From positions 1 to 21,536 of the IMG/VR virus record IMGVR_UViG_3300037189_003129: a stretch of DNA of 21,536 bases, one strand, 5' to 3'. Numbering within the stretch: position 1 is the first letter of the stretch; the number at the start of each line of letters is the position of its first letter. A model generated the notes under the pieces. That model was not told where the DNA came from. It was given only the letters and a program-made list of their open reading frames with translations, and made no database searches. Shown one piece after another: positions 15,733-21,536 of this stretch. A program made the position numbers and the translations under genes. Source of the DNA: a virus.

Positions 15733-17640
15733 TTAGATACTGCAACCACCTGCAGTGCAAGACAACATCTGAGCACCTTCCACATTATCATCGTACTCTT
15801 TGAAGTTATCCCAGTCTACTGACTCAGGTACTAACAGCTTCAATCGATTGTACTCTTCTTCTGTACACTCTTCATACGGGGCTTGCTTGTATGTTCCACC
15901 ATCCATAGGCAGGAAAGATACCCCTGTAACCTCATCGAAGTGTTCATATACCCAAGCACCTACAGCCATCCACTCGTCTTCTTTCACAGAGATTGTGACA
16001 GACGGCTTGTGTTCACAATAGTGTCTCTGGAATATGAGCCACAGTTTCAAGTGTTGAATAGCAGATAAGTCTTCACGTAACAATGCACCTTCAGCTACCT
16101 TCACGGGGAAACTAAACACAGTAGTACTCTCAGGTTTCATAACACATGGCTCTGCTACGAAGCCAGCCTGAATCATGAACTGAGTTAAAGGGTCTTTGTT
16201 ATCAGCCCTAACCCTGCGAATATAATACTGACTGTGTTGAGGATGAATGCCAGAGGCAGTAGAACAGAGTTGCGATACAGTGCCTTCAGGTTTGATGGCG
16301 GTAACTGCAACAGACTGATTAATACCAACAGCACTAGCGAATTCAGCATTAGTAGCAATAGCAATATCACGTAAAGCCTCCAAGCGTTTAGGTAGTTCCA
16401 GATCATCTGGATTATTTAACAATGCATTGTCAAGGATGCCAGTCATTGACACACCAAGCAATGCTTCTTCTTCTGTATTCTTCTGCCAGATCTTACGTAG
16501 GTACGGGAAGTCTGTTAAGGTCGCTTGAAATGTTCCGAGAATAGTTGCCAAGCGAATCTTGGTGGATAAAGAATCAATGCTATCAGTGCTACGAACAATG
16601 CAGCTAGACAGATTACAGAACTGGTAAGGTCTAAGAATAATTTCTGAGCAAGGATTAGTACCAAACTCATATGTACTATCACGCCTTCCGTTTTTTGCTG
16701 CTTGGGTTTGGGATGCATCACGACTAAAAATTCCTCTCTCACCTGAATGTGATTCATAAATAGATGTCCACTCACGCATGAAGTGTCCAATGCTTGGCTT
16801 CTCTTCATACACAGCAGAGTTGTTAGCTAACGCACGTTGACCATGACCATCCCACCAGTTACCTGCTTTAGCATGTGCCATGTTGTCATCTGTCAAGTCT
16901 GACAGTGAGATCATTGCTGACCTACGTACTCCACCCACAACAACAACTTCCCCGATCTTGCACAAAATGTCATGGCATTCGAGGGCAGATAAACGTCTAC
17001 CAGCTGCACCTTTGAATTTGATAATGACAAACTTAAATAAATCCTCCAGAGGTTTTGGTCCAGATGCCCTACCTCCAAAGGTCTTAAGCCTTGCACCTGC
17101 CTCACGGACTTTATGTAAGTCATACTGTGGAACTTCGCCAGAGTACAAAAGAGCAATGAGTTGTCGAAGTGATTTAGCCCATCCTTCTTTAGAATCCGAA
17201 ACAACAATAGTAGTTTGACTATTGAACATACGATCTGGGACTTCAGGTAATCTAGATACATACTTCTTCTCCACACTAAATCCTACACCTGTTCCGCATA
17301 GGAGGATGTACATAGCCTCATCAAATGCTTTAGGGTCATCAATGGGCAAATAAGAACAATTGAATGCTGCTACGTTCTGTCTCTCTAGTGCTGGTCCAGA
17401 GGTCATGACGGCTCTCATGGATGGCACTACATCTAAATCTCTTACTGCTTGTTCTAACTCTGCACGTAACTCAGGAGTCAGGGTGTAATTCTTTTTCTCT
17501 TGTAAATGCTTTGTCATAAAGTCAAAGTATCTTGCTACTGTCTCACCCCAATGCTCACGTCTGCCAAGATCGTCTATGTAACGGGAGTATCTGCTCTTGG
17601 CAATGAAGTCATTGTAGGGAGTCATTGTGTATTTCGTCAT
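15733..17640 (-). CDS. nrdJ: Adenosylcobalamin-dependent ribonucleoside-triphosphate reductase (class II)
   Basis: A 635-residue class II reductase that makes deoxyribonucleotides from ribonucleoside triphosphates using adenosylcobalamin and needs no oxygen and no second subunit. Visible motifs: Cys95 in AFNCSY and Cys342 in QFCNLSSC, the disulphide pair; Cys331 in TNPCSEI, the thiyl radical residue, with Glu333; PEGTVSQL at 451-458, substrate phosphate binding; and a C-terminal pair Cys628/Cys633 in SCTAGGCSI that re-reduces the active site. The Cys331-Cys342 spacing equals Cys408-Cys419 of the Lactobacillus enzyme. With 94 residues before the first catalytic Cys there is little room for an ATP cone. 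It is somewhat shorter than the bacterial enzyme (about 740). AGGT lies seven bases before the ATG. A strong terminator stands 31 bases upstream. Confidence 0.95.
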   Translation of the reverse strand: MTKYTMTPYNDFIAKSRYSRYIDDLGRREHWGETVARYFDFMTKHLQEKKNYTLTPELRAELEQAVRDLDVVPSMRAVMTSGPALERQNVAAFNCSYLPIDDPKAFDEAMYILLCGTGVGFSVEKKYVSRLPEVPDRMFNSQTTIVVSDSKEGWAKSLRQLIALLYSGEVPQYDLHKVREAGARLKTFGGRASGPKPLEDLFKFVIIKFKGAAGRRLSALECHDILCKIGEVVVVGGVRRSAMISLSDLTDDNMAHAKAGNWWDGHGQRALANNSAVYEEKPSIGHFMREWTSIYESHSGERGIFSRDASQTQAAKNGRRDSTYEFGTNPCSEIILRPYQFCNLSSCIVRSTDSIDSLSTKIRLATILGTFQATLTDFPYLRKIWQKNTEEEALLGVSMTGILDNALLNNPDDLELPKRLEALRDIAIATNAEFASAVGINQSVAVTAIKPEGTVSQLCSTASGIHPQHSQYYIRRVRADNKDPLTQFMIQAGFVAEPCVMKPESTTVFSFPVKVAEGALLREDLSAIQHLKLWLIFQRHYCEHKPSVTISVKEDEWMAVGAWVYEHFDEVTGVSFLPMDGGTYKQAPYEECTEEEYNRLKLLVPESVDWDNFKEYDDNVEGAQMLSCTAGGCSI

Positions 17641-17670
17641 GAATATTACCTATGTTATTGATTTTATTGG

Positions 17671-17703
17671 AAAAAAATAGGAGCACAGTAGAATCTGTAC
17701 TCC
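17671..17703 (-). terminator. Strong intrinsic terminator upstream of the reductase
   Basis: Read on the minus strand, GGAGTACAG (17703-17695) pairs with CTGTGCTCC (17688-17680) around a six-base loop, nine pairs with one G-U, followed by TA and a run of seven T (17677-17671). This is a textbook rho-independent terminator. It lies after the lipoprotein gene and before the reductase gene, both read on the minus strand, so it either ends the upstream operon or works as an attenuator for the reductase. Confidence 0.85.
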
Positions 17704-17719
17704 CAGTGGGGGGACTTTA

Positions 17720-17747
17720 GTTATACGTAGAATTTATTTTAAATCAA
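17720..17747 (-). promoter_or_regulatory. Promoter-like site just upstream of the terminator and reductase
   Basis: On the minus strand TTGATT (17747-17742, four of six consensus bases) and TATAAC (17725-17720, five of six) are separated by 16 bases in an AT-rich stretch. The start site would be near 17713, giving a leader of about 74 bases to the reductase ATG that contains the whole terminator. The -35 box overlaps an 8-base palindrome, AACTAGTT (17746-17753), a possible operator. No equally good promoter lies between terminator and reductase. Confidence 0.5.
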
Positions 17748-17777
17748 CTAGTTTTGTATGTCCTTGTTTTTATTAGA

Positions 17778-18047
17778 TTAATTTAAGGGATAGTAGTTCT
17801 GTGCTCTTGGTGCACAGGTTACATCAATTACAATGTCGGTATCCCAGTCATTCACTCTACGCTTAGCCATAATCATAATAGGTCTCATCTTCGATACCTC
17901 ACAATCCTGAATAGCTTGAATGACTTGCTGTCTGCTCATCTGTTGTGCTCTTTTTTCTACATACAGTTTAGACTCACTACCGTATGGGGAGGATGAACAA
18001 CCTACTAATGCTGCTGATACTACTGTGATACCTAGTAATACTTTCAT
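17778..18047 (-). CDS. Small phage-encoded lipoprotein
   Basis: An 89-residue protein with a classic lipoprotein signal: MK, a hydrophobic stretch VLLGITVVSAA, and the lipobox LVGC with Cys17 as the lipidated residue. Ser at +2 would send the mature 73-residue protein to the outer membrane of a Gram-negative host. The mature part is polar and helical (KRAQQMSRQQVIQAIQDCE), followed by KMRPIMIMAKRRVND and DIVIDVTCAPR. I recall similar short proteins in other aquatic phages without known function. Phage lipoproteins such as T5 Llp block receptors against superinfection; that role here is inference. AGGAGA six bases before the ATG is a strong ribosome binding site. The gene begins ten bases after its upstream neighbour and is followed by the terminator at 17671-17703. 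Confidence 0.85.
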   Translation of the reverse strand: MKVLLGITVVSAALVGCSSSPYGSESKLYVEKRAQQMSRQQVIQAIQDCEVSKMRPIMIMAKRRVNDWDTDIVIDVTCAPRAQNYYPLN

Positions 18048-18057
18048 TTTAAATCTC

Positions 18058-18408
18058 CTAGTTGGTAGCTAGCTGCCTGATTGCCCTAGCTATGACCGAT
18101 GCAAAACTCTCATTGGGTGGTACGACTACTGGTGAATCATTAAATCTTTCTACTAATCTTGCTGCTTCGTCAAGAGCATTTGCTCTAGTACTATTTCCAT
18201 ACTTCTCAGTATGTGCTACTTCTTCTTCAAGGTCAAGTATAGCATCACACAAATTCTCTTGCACTTGCCACAGAGCATACTCGATCTCTGGTCTATGGTC
18301 AAACCATTCAGTATCTTTAGCTGCAACCATAGCACAAGTGGCAATACCTAATGCTCTCTTTAGCTTTACTAAACTCTGATCAAACACTTCATCAGGCACT
18401 TGTGCCAT
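18058..18408 (-). CDS. Small helical phage protein of unknown function
   Basis: A 116-residue, almost wholly helical acidic protein. It includes SLVKLKRALGIATCAMVAAK, then EYALWQVQENLCDAILDLEE. The C-terminal ALDEAARLVERF and FASVIARAIRQL pair is a helix pattern I know from many small phage proteins with no assigned role. The start has AGGAGA well placed before the ATG. It overlaps the end of the ClpP-like gene by 17 bases, so the two are translated together. No signal peptide, membrane span or catalytic motif is visible. Confidence 0.75.
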   Translation of the reverse strand: MAQVPDEVFDQSLVKLKRALGIATCAMVAAKDTEWFDHRPEIEYALWQVQENLCDAILDLEEEVAHTEKYGNSTRANALDEAARLVERFNDSPVVVPPNESFASVIARAIRQLATN

Positions 18409-18976
18409 TATCTTCTCCTAGTATATAGTCTGCTGCTTTAAGTTGAATTAATTCCCTAGCAGTTAAGTATACATCACTTGCTGGTAGGAGTTTAGATTGT
18501 ATCTTTAGTGCACTTAATCCTGTTGCATCACGTAGTATCTTAATCATTCTAGCATTACAGTTCTCTACTTCTTTTAATGCTGACTTGATGTCATGATACT
18601 TGTCTGTAATGTCATCGGATAGTTGATGACACATGATGCCAGCATTAGGTGCAATGTATCTCTCACCTTTAGTGCCACACACAAAGATTAAGAACCCACC
18701 ACTCATGATACTACCCAGTCCAATGGTACGGATAGGGTGTTTACTAGTACGCATGATATCAATCAATGCTAGTGACTGATACAAATCTCCACCTGTAGTG
18801 TTGACATATAGAGTGAGTAGCTTATCTTTCGTATCAATGTTTTCATACTCAATCCACTTGATACAACGATCAATGTTCTCCTCTGTAATATCACCATACA
18901 GAAAGAACATATGACTATCTAACAGAAGATTATTAATTCTATCCTCTGCTGTCTGCTCGTGTTTACGTGTTGCCAC
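18392..18976 (-). CDS. ClpP-like serine protease
   Basis: A 194-residue member of the ClpP/crotonase-fold protease family. The catalytic triad is complete: Ser92 in GSIMSGGFLIF, His117 in GIMCHQLS and Asp168 in PASDVYLTARE. The oxyanion/substrate strand VNTTGGDLYQSLALIDIM is also typical. The length is close to bacterial ClpP (about 195-207). No ATPase partner (ClpX or ClpA) is seen in the window, so it may use the host unfoldase, process a phage protein, or degrade host factors. The start codon is GTG at 18976, with GGAG seven bases upstream; it overlaps the preceding gene by 14 bases. Its place among early nucleic-acid genes, away from the head genes, argues against a simple prohead protease role. 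Confidence 0.92.
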   Translation of the reverse strand: MATRKHEQTAEDRINNLLLDSHMFFLYGDITEENIDRCIKWIEYENIDTKDKLLTLYVNTTGGDLYQSLALIDIMRTSKHPIRTIGLGSIMSGGFLIFVCGTKGERYIAPNAGIMCHQLSDDITDKYHDIKSALKEVENCNARMIKILRDATGLSALKIQSKLLPASDVYLTARELIQLKAADYILGEDNGTSA

Positions 18977-19412
18977 TTGGTATCTCCACTAGTTCTAACT
19001 TTGTAATGGGTACTTGAAAGAACATCTCTCCCTTATACACATACTTGTTAGGTACCTCAACTACGGGGGAAGCTAACAGGTCTATGTGTGAGCACAAGAA
19101 TGCATGGCTACGTTCATTATTAAAGATCATAAAGTAGGATGGCTTATCTAACTTAGCAAACTTAGACTTACGTTCTGGGATTTGCAGTGTGTCGTACTTA
19201 AACTCTGCACCTTTCCATACCTTCTTTATCTCTACCTCACAATAGAATACTTCCTTGCCTGTATCCACAATTAAATCAATTGCATAACGGTCAGGGTGAT
19301 CTTCTACTGTGTGCCCTAAAGATGTCCAATACTTCTTGGCTGATTCTCTAGCTGTACCGTCTGTCTCATTAAACAAGTCTCTATCAAATCGCTTACGTAT
19401 GGGTGCGGTCAT
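18963..19412 (-). CDS. Conserved phage protein, predicted PD-(D/E)XK nuclease fold
   Basis: A 149-residue protein. Residues 42-64 carry the arrangement of a PD-(D/E)XK nuclease core: Asp46 in AIDLIV, then a hairpin and FYCEVEIKK with Glu61 and Lys63 as the E-x-K pair. Following this are KGAEFKYDTLQIPERKSKFA and LLASPVVEVPNKYV, segments I recall from a widespread phage family without a known function. The sequence suggests a restriction-enzyme-like fold, but activity is not shown. Its ATG overlaps the stop of the preceding gene (ATGA) and its end overlaps the ClpP-like gene by 14 bases. It could take part in host DNA breakdown or recombination with the other nucleases in this operon. Confidence 0.75.
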   Translation of the reverse strand: MTAPIRKRFDRDLFNETDGTARESAKKYWTSLGHTVEDHPDRYAIDLIVDTGKEVFYCEVEIKKVWKGAEFKYDTLQIPERKSKFAKLDKPSYFMIFNNERSHAFLCSHIDLLASPVVEVPNKYVYKGEMFFQVPITKLELVEIPSGNT

Positions 19413-19600
19413 TCGTTACTCTCTAGTTCAATGAAGAACTCATTAACTTGTTCAGCACCTATATCGTAGATGGCTTCTTTAATTGCTTCTTGTAGTACTT
19501 CCTGTAAGTAATCAGGATCACGGTAGGTTGGTGGCATTGACTCTGAATCTAATACTAATTCAAAGCGTACCTCGACAAAGATGGTAGGTTCTAAGCTCAC
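19409..19600 (-). CDS. Small acidic phage protein of unknown function, GTG start
   Basis: A 63-residue acidic protein with a beta-like start (EPTIFVEVRFELVL) and a helical second half (YLQEVLQEAIKEAIYDIGAE). I recognise no family. I place the start at GTG 19600-19598 and not at the GTG three codons upstream (19609), because AAGGAG at 19614-19609 is then eight bases away and the GTG overlaps the upstream stop as GTGA. The upstream GTG uses the last base of the AAGGAG itself and could not be served by it. The end overlaps the next ATG by four bases. Confidence 0.65.
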   Translation of the reverse strand: MSLEPTIFVEVRFELVLDSESMPPTYRDPDYLQEVLQEAIKEAIYDIGAEQVNEFFIELESNE

Positions 19601-20085
19601 CAGTTGCACTCCTTAGTCTCGTTGATCAATCGAGCCATACGACTGAGATATGTTTTAGCTTTCTCAATTGATGCACTGTTCGTAAAGTTATCCTTGTCCA
19701 TCAAGATAGCTAGTGCTGTGCCATGACAGAAGCTAATGGCTTCCCATGGTCCAATGATCTTGACGATATCTTCAAAGGCATCTTCCTCTTCGATCAGCTG
19801 TGCTGTTTCTTCTTCTCCGCAAATAGATCTATCTTTACGGAAAGTGTCTGTAAATAAACTGCCTCCAAAAAGATCTTCTTCTTCTTGGTCATGTAACCAG
19901 TTATGAATAATCTTATCTTCTCGTGAGTACACTGGATCTTCTTCATACAACTGTTTATCTATTGCTGTCTTAGCCCAGTAAGCACGGGATGCAGAGTCCC
20001 ACTCTTCACCGGAACACTCATCAATAGACTTGCGTGTATTGTATGGGTCTATAGGTTTATTACGATCATCTAATGTAGGCATCAT
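19597..20085 (-). CDS. Acidic phage protein of unknown function
   Basis: A 162-residue acidic protein. It starts MMPTLDDRNKPIDPYNTRKS, has many Glu/Asp runs in the middle (DQEEEDLFGG, GEEETAQLIEEEDAFED), and ends with a helical region (PWEAISFCHGTALAILMDKD, KAKTYLSRMARLINE). I do not recognise a family, and there is no catalytic motif. I use ATG 20085-20083: it is preceded by AGGGGA at 20095-20090 and overlaps the upstream stop as ATGA. A longer frame from 20109 exists but has no ribosome binding site and a 28-base overlap. The stop overlaps the next gene's GTG by four bases, so translation is coupled along the operon. Confidence 0.7.
   Translation of the reverse strand: MMPTLDDRNKPIDPYNTRKSIDECSGEEWDSASRAYWAKTAIDKQLYEEDPVYSREDKIIHNWLHDQEEEDLFGGSLFTDTFRKDRSICGEEETAQLIEEEDAFEDIVKIIGPWEAISFCHGTALAILMDKDNFTNSASIEKAKTYLSRMARLINETKECNW
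19609..19614 (-). promoter_or_regulatory. Ribosome binding site fixing the GTG start at 19600
   Basis: AAGGAG on the minus strand with an eight-base spacer to GTG 19600-19598, inside the end of the upstream gene. Confidence 0.65.
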
Positions 20086-20411
20086 GCATTCCCCTGTGTT
20101 GGTGTCCATTGAGTAAGGTCAAACGTAGCATCAAATAAATCAGAGTGAGGATCAAACTTTAATTCACCAGAGTTAACCATCTCATCCATCTTATCTGATA
20201 CGGTATTGCCAAACTTCTCATCAGTATTTAAAAGATGGAAACAAGTAACAACACCCTGAGCAAGACCAACAATCTCAGTGTAGGCATCCTCATCTAAATT
20301 CTCAGATGGCATACAGATCATGTTTAGATCTACCGTACCATTCCAAGACTTGCCTTCAAAGTTAGGGCGAATGATGAGTACAATGTCATCTTTTTTAATT
20401 GGGTTAGTCAT
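20082..20411 (-). CDS. Phage protein of unknown function
   Basis: A 109-residue protein with a beta-rich start (KKDDIVLIIRPNFEGKSWNG), a central segment VDLNMICMPSENLDEDAYTE, a helix with the odd VGLAQGVVTCFHLLNTDEKF, and a tail DLFDATFDLTQWTPTQGNA. I recognise no family. The start has AGGA seven bases upstream and overlaps the end of the endonuclease I gene by eight bases; the stop overlaps the next ATG by four bases (ATGA). Its place directly after endonuclease I suggests an accessory role in DNA metabolism, which cannot be shown from sequence. Confidence 0.75.
   Translation of the reverse strand: MTNPIKKDDIVLIIRPNFEGKSWNGTVDLNMICMPSENLDEDAYTEIVGLAQGVVTCFHLLNTDEKFGNTVSDKMDEMVNSGELKFDPHSDLFDATFDLTQWTPTQGNA
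20090..20095 (-). promoter_or_regulatory. Ribosome binding site fixing the start at 20085
   Basis: AGGGGA on the minus strand, four bases before ATG 20085-20083. It lies inside the last codons of the upstream gene. Confidence 0.65.
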
Positions 20412-20859
20412 GCTTAGTTCCTTTGTATGGATTAAATTTGAGGGGCATTTCTGTTTTAGGTTTTTCTATTAGCCAATCTTCAGGTATCTTCTTATCTGAA
20501 TAAAGGAAGCCTTCTTTGATACACCAATCTGCGTAGGTCGTATTAGACTTCTTACTTAACCTACTTTTACTACGGGTAAATACAAATCGAATATCAAGAT
20601 GCGGGTGTTGCTTCTTAACTAGGACATGCTTACGCCTATCCTTAGCTGTGAACTGACCCTTTGTTTCAATGATGATACCATTAGGAAGTAGGAAGTCCGG
20701 TGTGTACTTTCTATAACACAAGTCTTCCCACTCGATCTTAATGGTTTCATACTCAGCATCGATAGAAGCTAACCTCAAGTCCTCCTGTACAGATTCCTCT
20801 AGACCACTACGGTAATCTGTAGCATGGGGTATCTTAAAGTTCTTCTTACCAAATGCCAT
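20404..20859 (-). CDS. Endonuclease I, T7-type Holliday junction resolvase
   Basis: A 151-residue homologue of phage T7 endonuclease I (149 residues), which cuts four-way junctions and branched DNA so that concatemers can be packaged and host DNA broken down. The match is clear: YRSGLEES holds Glu21 (T7 Glu20), TPDFLLPNG gives Asp55, and IIIETKGQ gives Glu65 and Lys67, the same numbers as in T7 Asp55, Glu65 and Lys67. RRKHVLVKKQHPHLDIRFVF and IPEDWL are also T7-like. The metal-binding core is therefore intact. T7 endonuclease I is a domain-swapped dimer, and the swapped N-terminal part is preserved here in length. The ATG follows the stop of the Cas4-like gene by one base, with AAGGA about 11 bases upstream. 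Confidence 0.96.
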   Translation of the reverse strand: MAFGKKNFKIPHATDYRSGLEESVQEDLRLASIDAEYETIKIEWEDLCYRKYTPDFLLPNGIIIETKGQFTAKDRRKHVLVKKQHPHLDIRFVFTRSKSRLSKKSNTTYADWCIKEGFLYSDKKIPEDWLIEKPKTEMPLKFNPYKGTKHD

Positions 20860-20860
20860 A

Positions 20861-21536
20861 TTACTTATCTTCCTTCTTTACTATCTTTACGTAAGACACC
20901 ATCGGAGGGTTAGCTGCTTTAGATACAAGTGATGCACGTTCCTCTAAGCCTTCCCAACATTTGTATCGATATGAACACCAACCACATTCCTTACCTAAGA
21001 TTAAGTTACCTGTCTCCTTCTTACGATAGGTTTCTTTCTCAGCCTCAAAGCATCTTTTAAAAGTGTTAGCTTTTAATTCATCACCCTTAGCTGCAATCTT
21101 TTGTACTTCAGCATCAACATCAATGCCATCAGCAGGAACATACTTGAATTCACCGTTAGCTTTATTGATAACCCACCAGCCACCTGCCTTTACATCCATG
21201 GCTTTAGCGTAACCAGCTAGCTGACCTACATACCCAAATGAATCATTGGCATTGAGAGTTTCAAAGTCAACAAACTTATTGGTATAGGACCAAGGACTAG
21301 CAGACTTAACGTCATCGACTGCACCTTCCGTAATCAAGTCAGGAGTGCCGTAGATCGTGTGATCACCTGCGATAAGGGTAACCCTCTCACCATCACTGTA
21401 CGCTACTCCTGCCTGTGTTAGAAGCCCTTTAAACACGGCTTCTGCTATGTCACCCATCATCATGTTGATAATAAAGTTTGTAGAGTGGGGTACTGCAGCT
21501 TCAGGTTCATTCTTATCGAACCATAACTGGCAGTAT
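20861..21536 (-). CDS. Cas4-like Fe-S PD-(D/E)XK exonuclease, 5' end outside window
   Basis: The frame is open through the right edge: codons before the internal ATG at 21463 read YCQLWFDKNEPEAAVPH and continue, so the true start lies outside. Nuclease landmarks, numbered from that internal Met: Glu8 in GDIAEAVF, Asp42 in GTPDL, Asp51-x-Lys53 in VDDVKS, and Gln81/Tyr85 in GQLAGYAK (motif QxxxY). Near the end Cys160-x2-Cys163-x5-Cys169, with an upstream Cys in YCQLW, gives the four-cysteine 4Fe-4S pattern of Cas4 and AddB. Such enzymes cut single-stranded ends, commonly 5' to 3'. In phages they serve recombination, replication or host DNA breakdown. It heads the visible minus operon, one base before endonuclease I. 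No CRISPR genes are nearby. Confidence 0.88.
   Translation of the reverse strand, partial: YCQLWFDKNEPEAAVPHSTNFIINMMMGDIAEAVFKGLLTQAGVAYSDGERVTLIAGDHTIYGTPDLITEGAVDDVKSASPWSYTNKFVDFETLNANDSFGYVGQLAGYAKAMDVKAGGWWVINKANGEFKYVPADGIDVDAEVQKIAAKGDELKANTFKRCFEAEKETYRKKETGNLILGKECGWCSYRYKCWEGLEERASLVSKAANPPMVSYVKIVKKEDK

Noticed and set aside
16880-17218. Plus-strand frame of 112 codons within the reductase gene
   Set aside because: It lies wholly inside a gene with all catalytic motifs in frame and shows no protein features of its own.
17641-17777. Cobalamin riboswitch before the B12-dependent reductase
   Set aside because: The leader from the likely start to the ATG is about 74 bases, far shorter than a cobalamin riboswitch, and no B12-box-like sequence is seen.
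20086-20109. Longer start for the 162-residue protein at ATG 20109
   Set aside because: No ribosome binding site precedes it, while ATG 20085 has AGGGGA and an ATGA overlap.
20861-21536. Cas4-like protein as part of a CRISPR system
   Set aside because: No Cas1, Cas2 or repeat-spacer array is in the window and the neighbours are phage replication genes; phage Cas4-like nucleases are common.

Overview
The window is part of the genome of a lytic tailed bacteriophage. Gene content and order suggest a short-tailed, T7-like (podovirus) phage. There are tail-tube A and B type proteins, an S74-type tail fibre, lysis genes and very large presumed internal virion proteins on one strand. On the other strand are a T7-type endonuclease I, a Cas4-like nuclease, a ClpP-like protease and a B12-dependent ribonucleotide reductase. 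The base composition is moderately AT-rich and the genes are packed with 1 to 28 base overlaps. The lipoprotein and the holin/M15-peptidase lysis cassette suggest a Gram-negative host. From memory, several proteins resemble those of uncultured aquatic podophages; no search was run.

Positions 1-15414 (+ strand) form the late morphogenesis and lysis arm. In order it holds: the 3' part of a repeat-rich virion protein (1-712); a small fibre-tail adaptor-like protein; tail tubular A-like and B-like proteins; a tail fibre with a self-cleaving chaperone domain; a small conserved protein; a 55-residue micro-gene with a possible promoter in front and hairpin behind; a LydA-like holin; a GTA-type holin; an M15 peptidase endolysin; and five proteins likely to be internal or ejected virion components, among them a 693-residue protein with long 11/22-residue helical repeats and a 1157-residue protein.

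Positions 15415-21536 (- strand) form the early/middle nucleic-acid-metabolism arm, which enters at the right edge of the window. In order of transcription it holds: a Cas4-like Fe-S nuclease (5' end cut off by the window); endonuclease I; three uncharacterised small proteins; a predicted PD-(D/E)XK protein; a ClpP-like protease; a small helical protein; a lipoprotein; a 137-base gap with a promoter-like site and a strong intrinsic terminator; the class II ribonucleotide reductase; and a small conserved protein. The two arms converge and abut at 15414/15415 with no spacer.

The minus arm would degrade host DNA, resolve branched DNA and supply dNTPs. The plus arm would build the tail and ejection apparatus and lyse the cell. 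The signals most worth a second look are the terminator-before-RNR arrangement, two unrelated proteins each built on exact 22-residue periods, the duplicated inserted domain in the tail B-like protein, and the cluster of three PD-(D/E)XK-type nucleases with a ClpP-like protease. I saw no tRNA, CRISPR array, integrase or insertion sequence.
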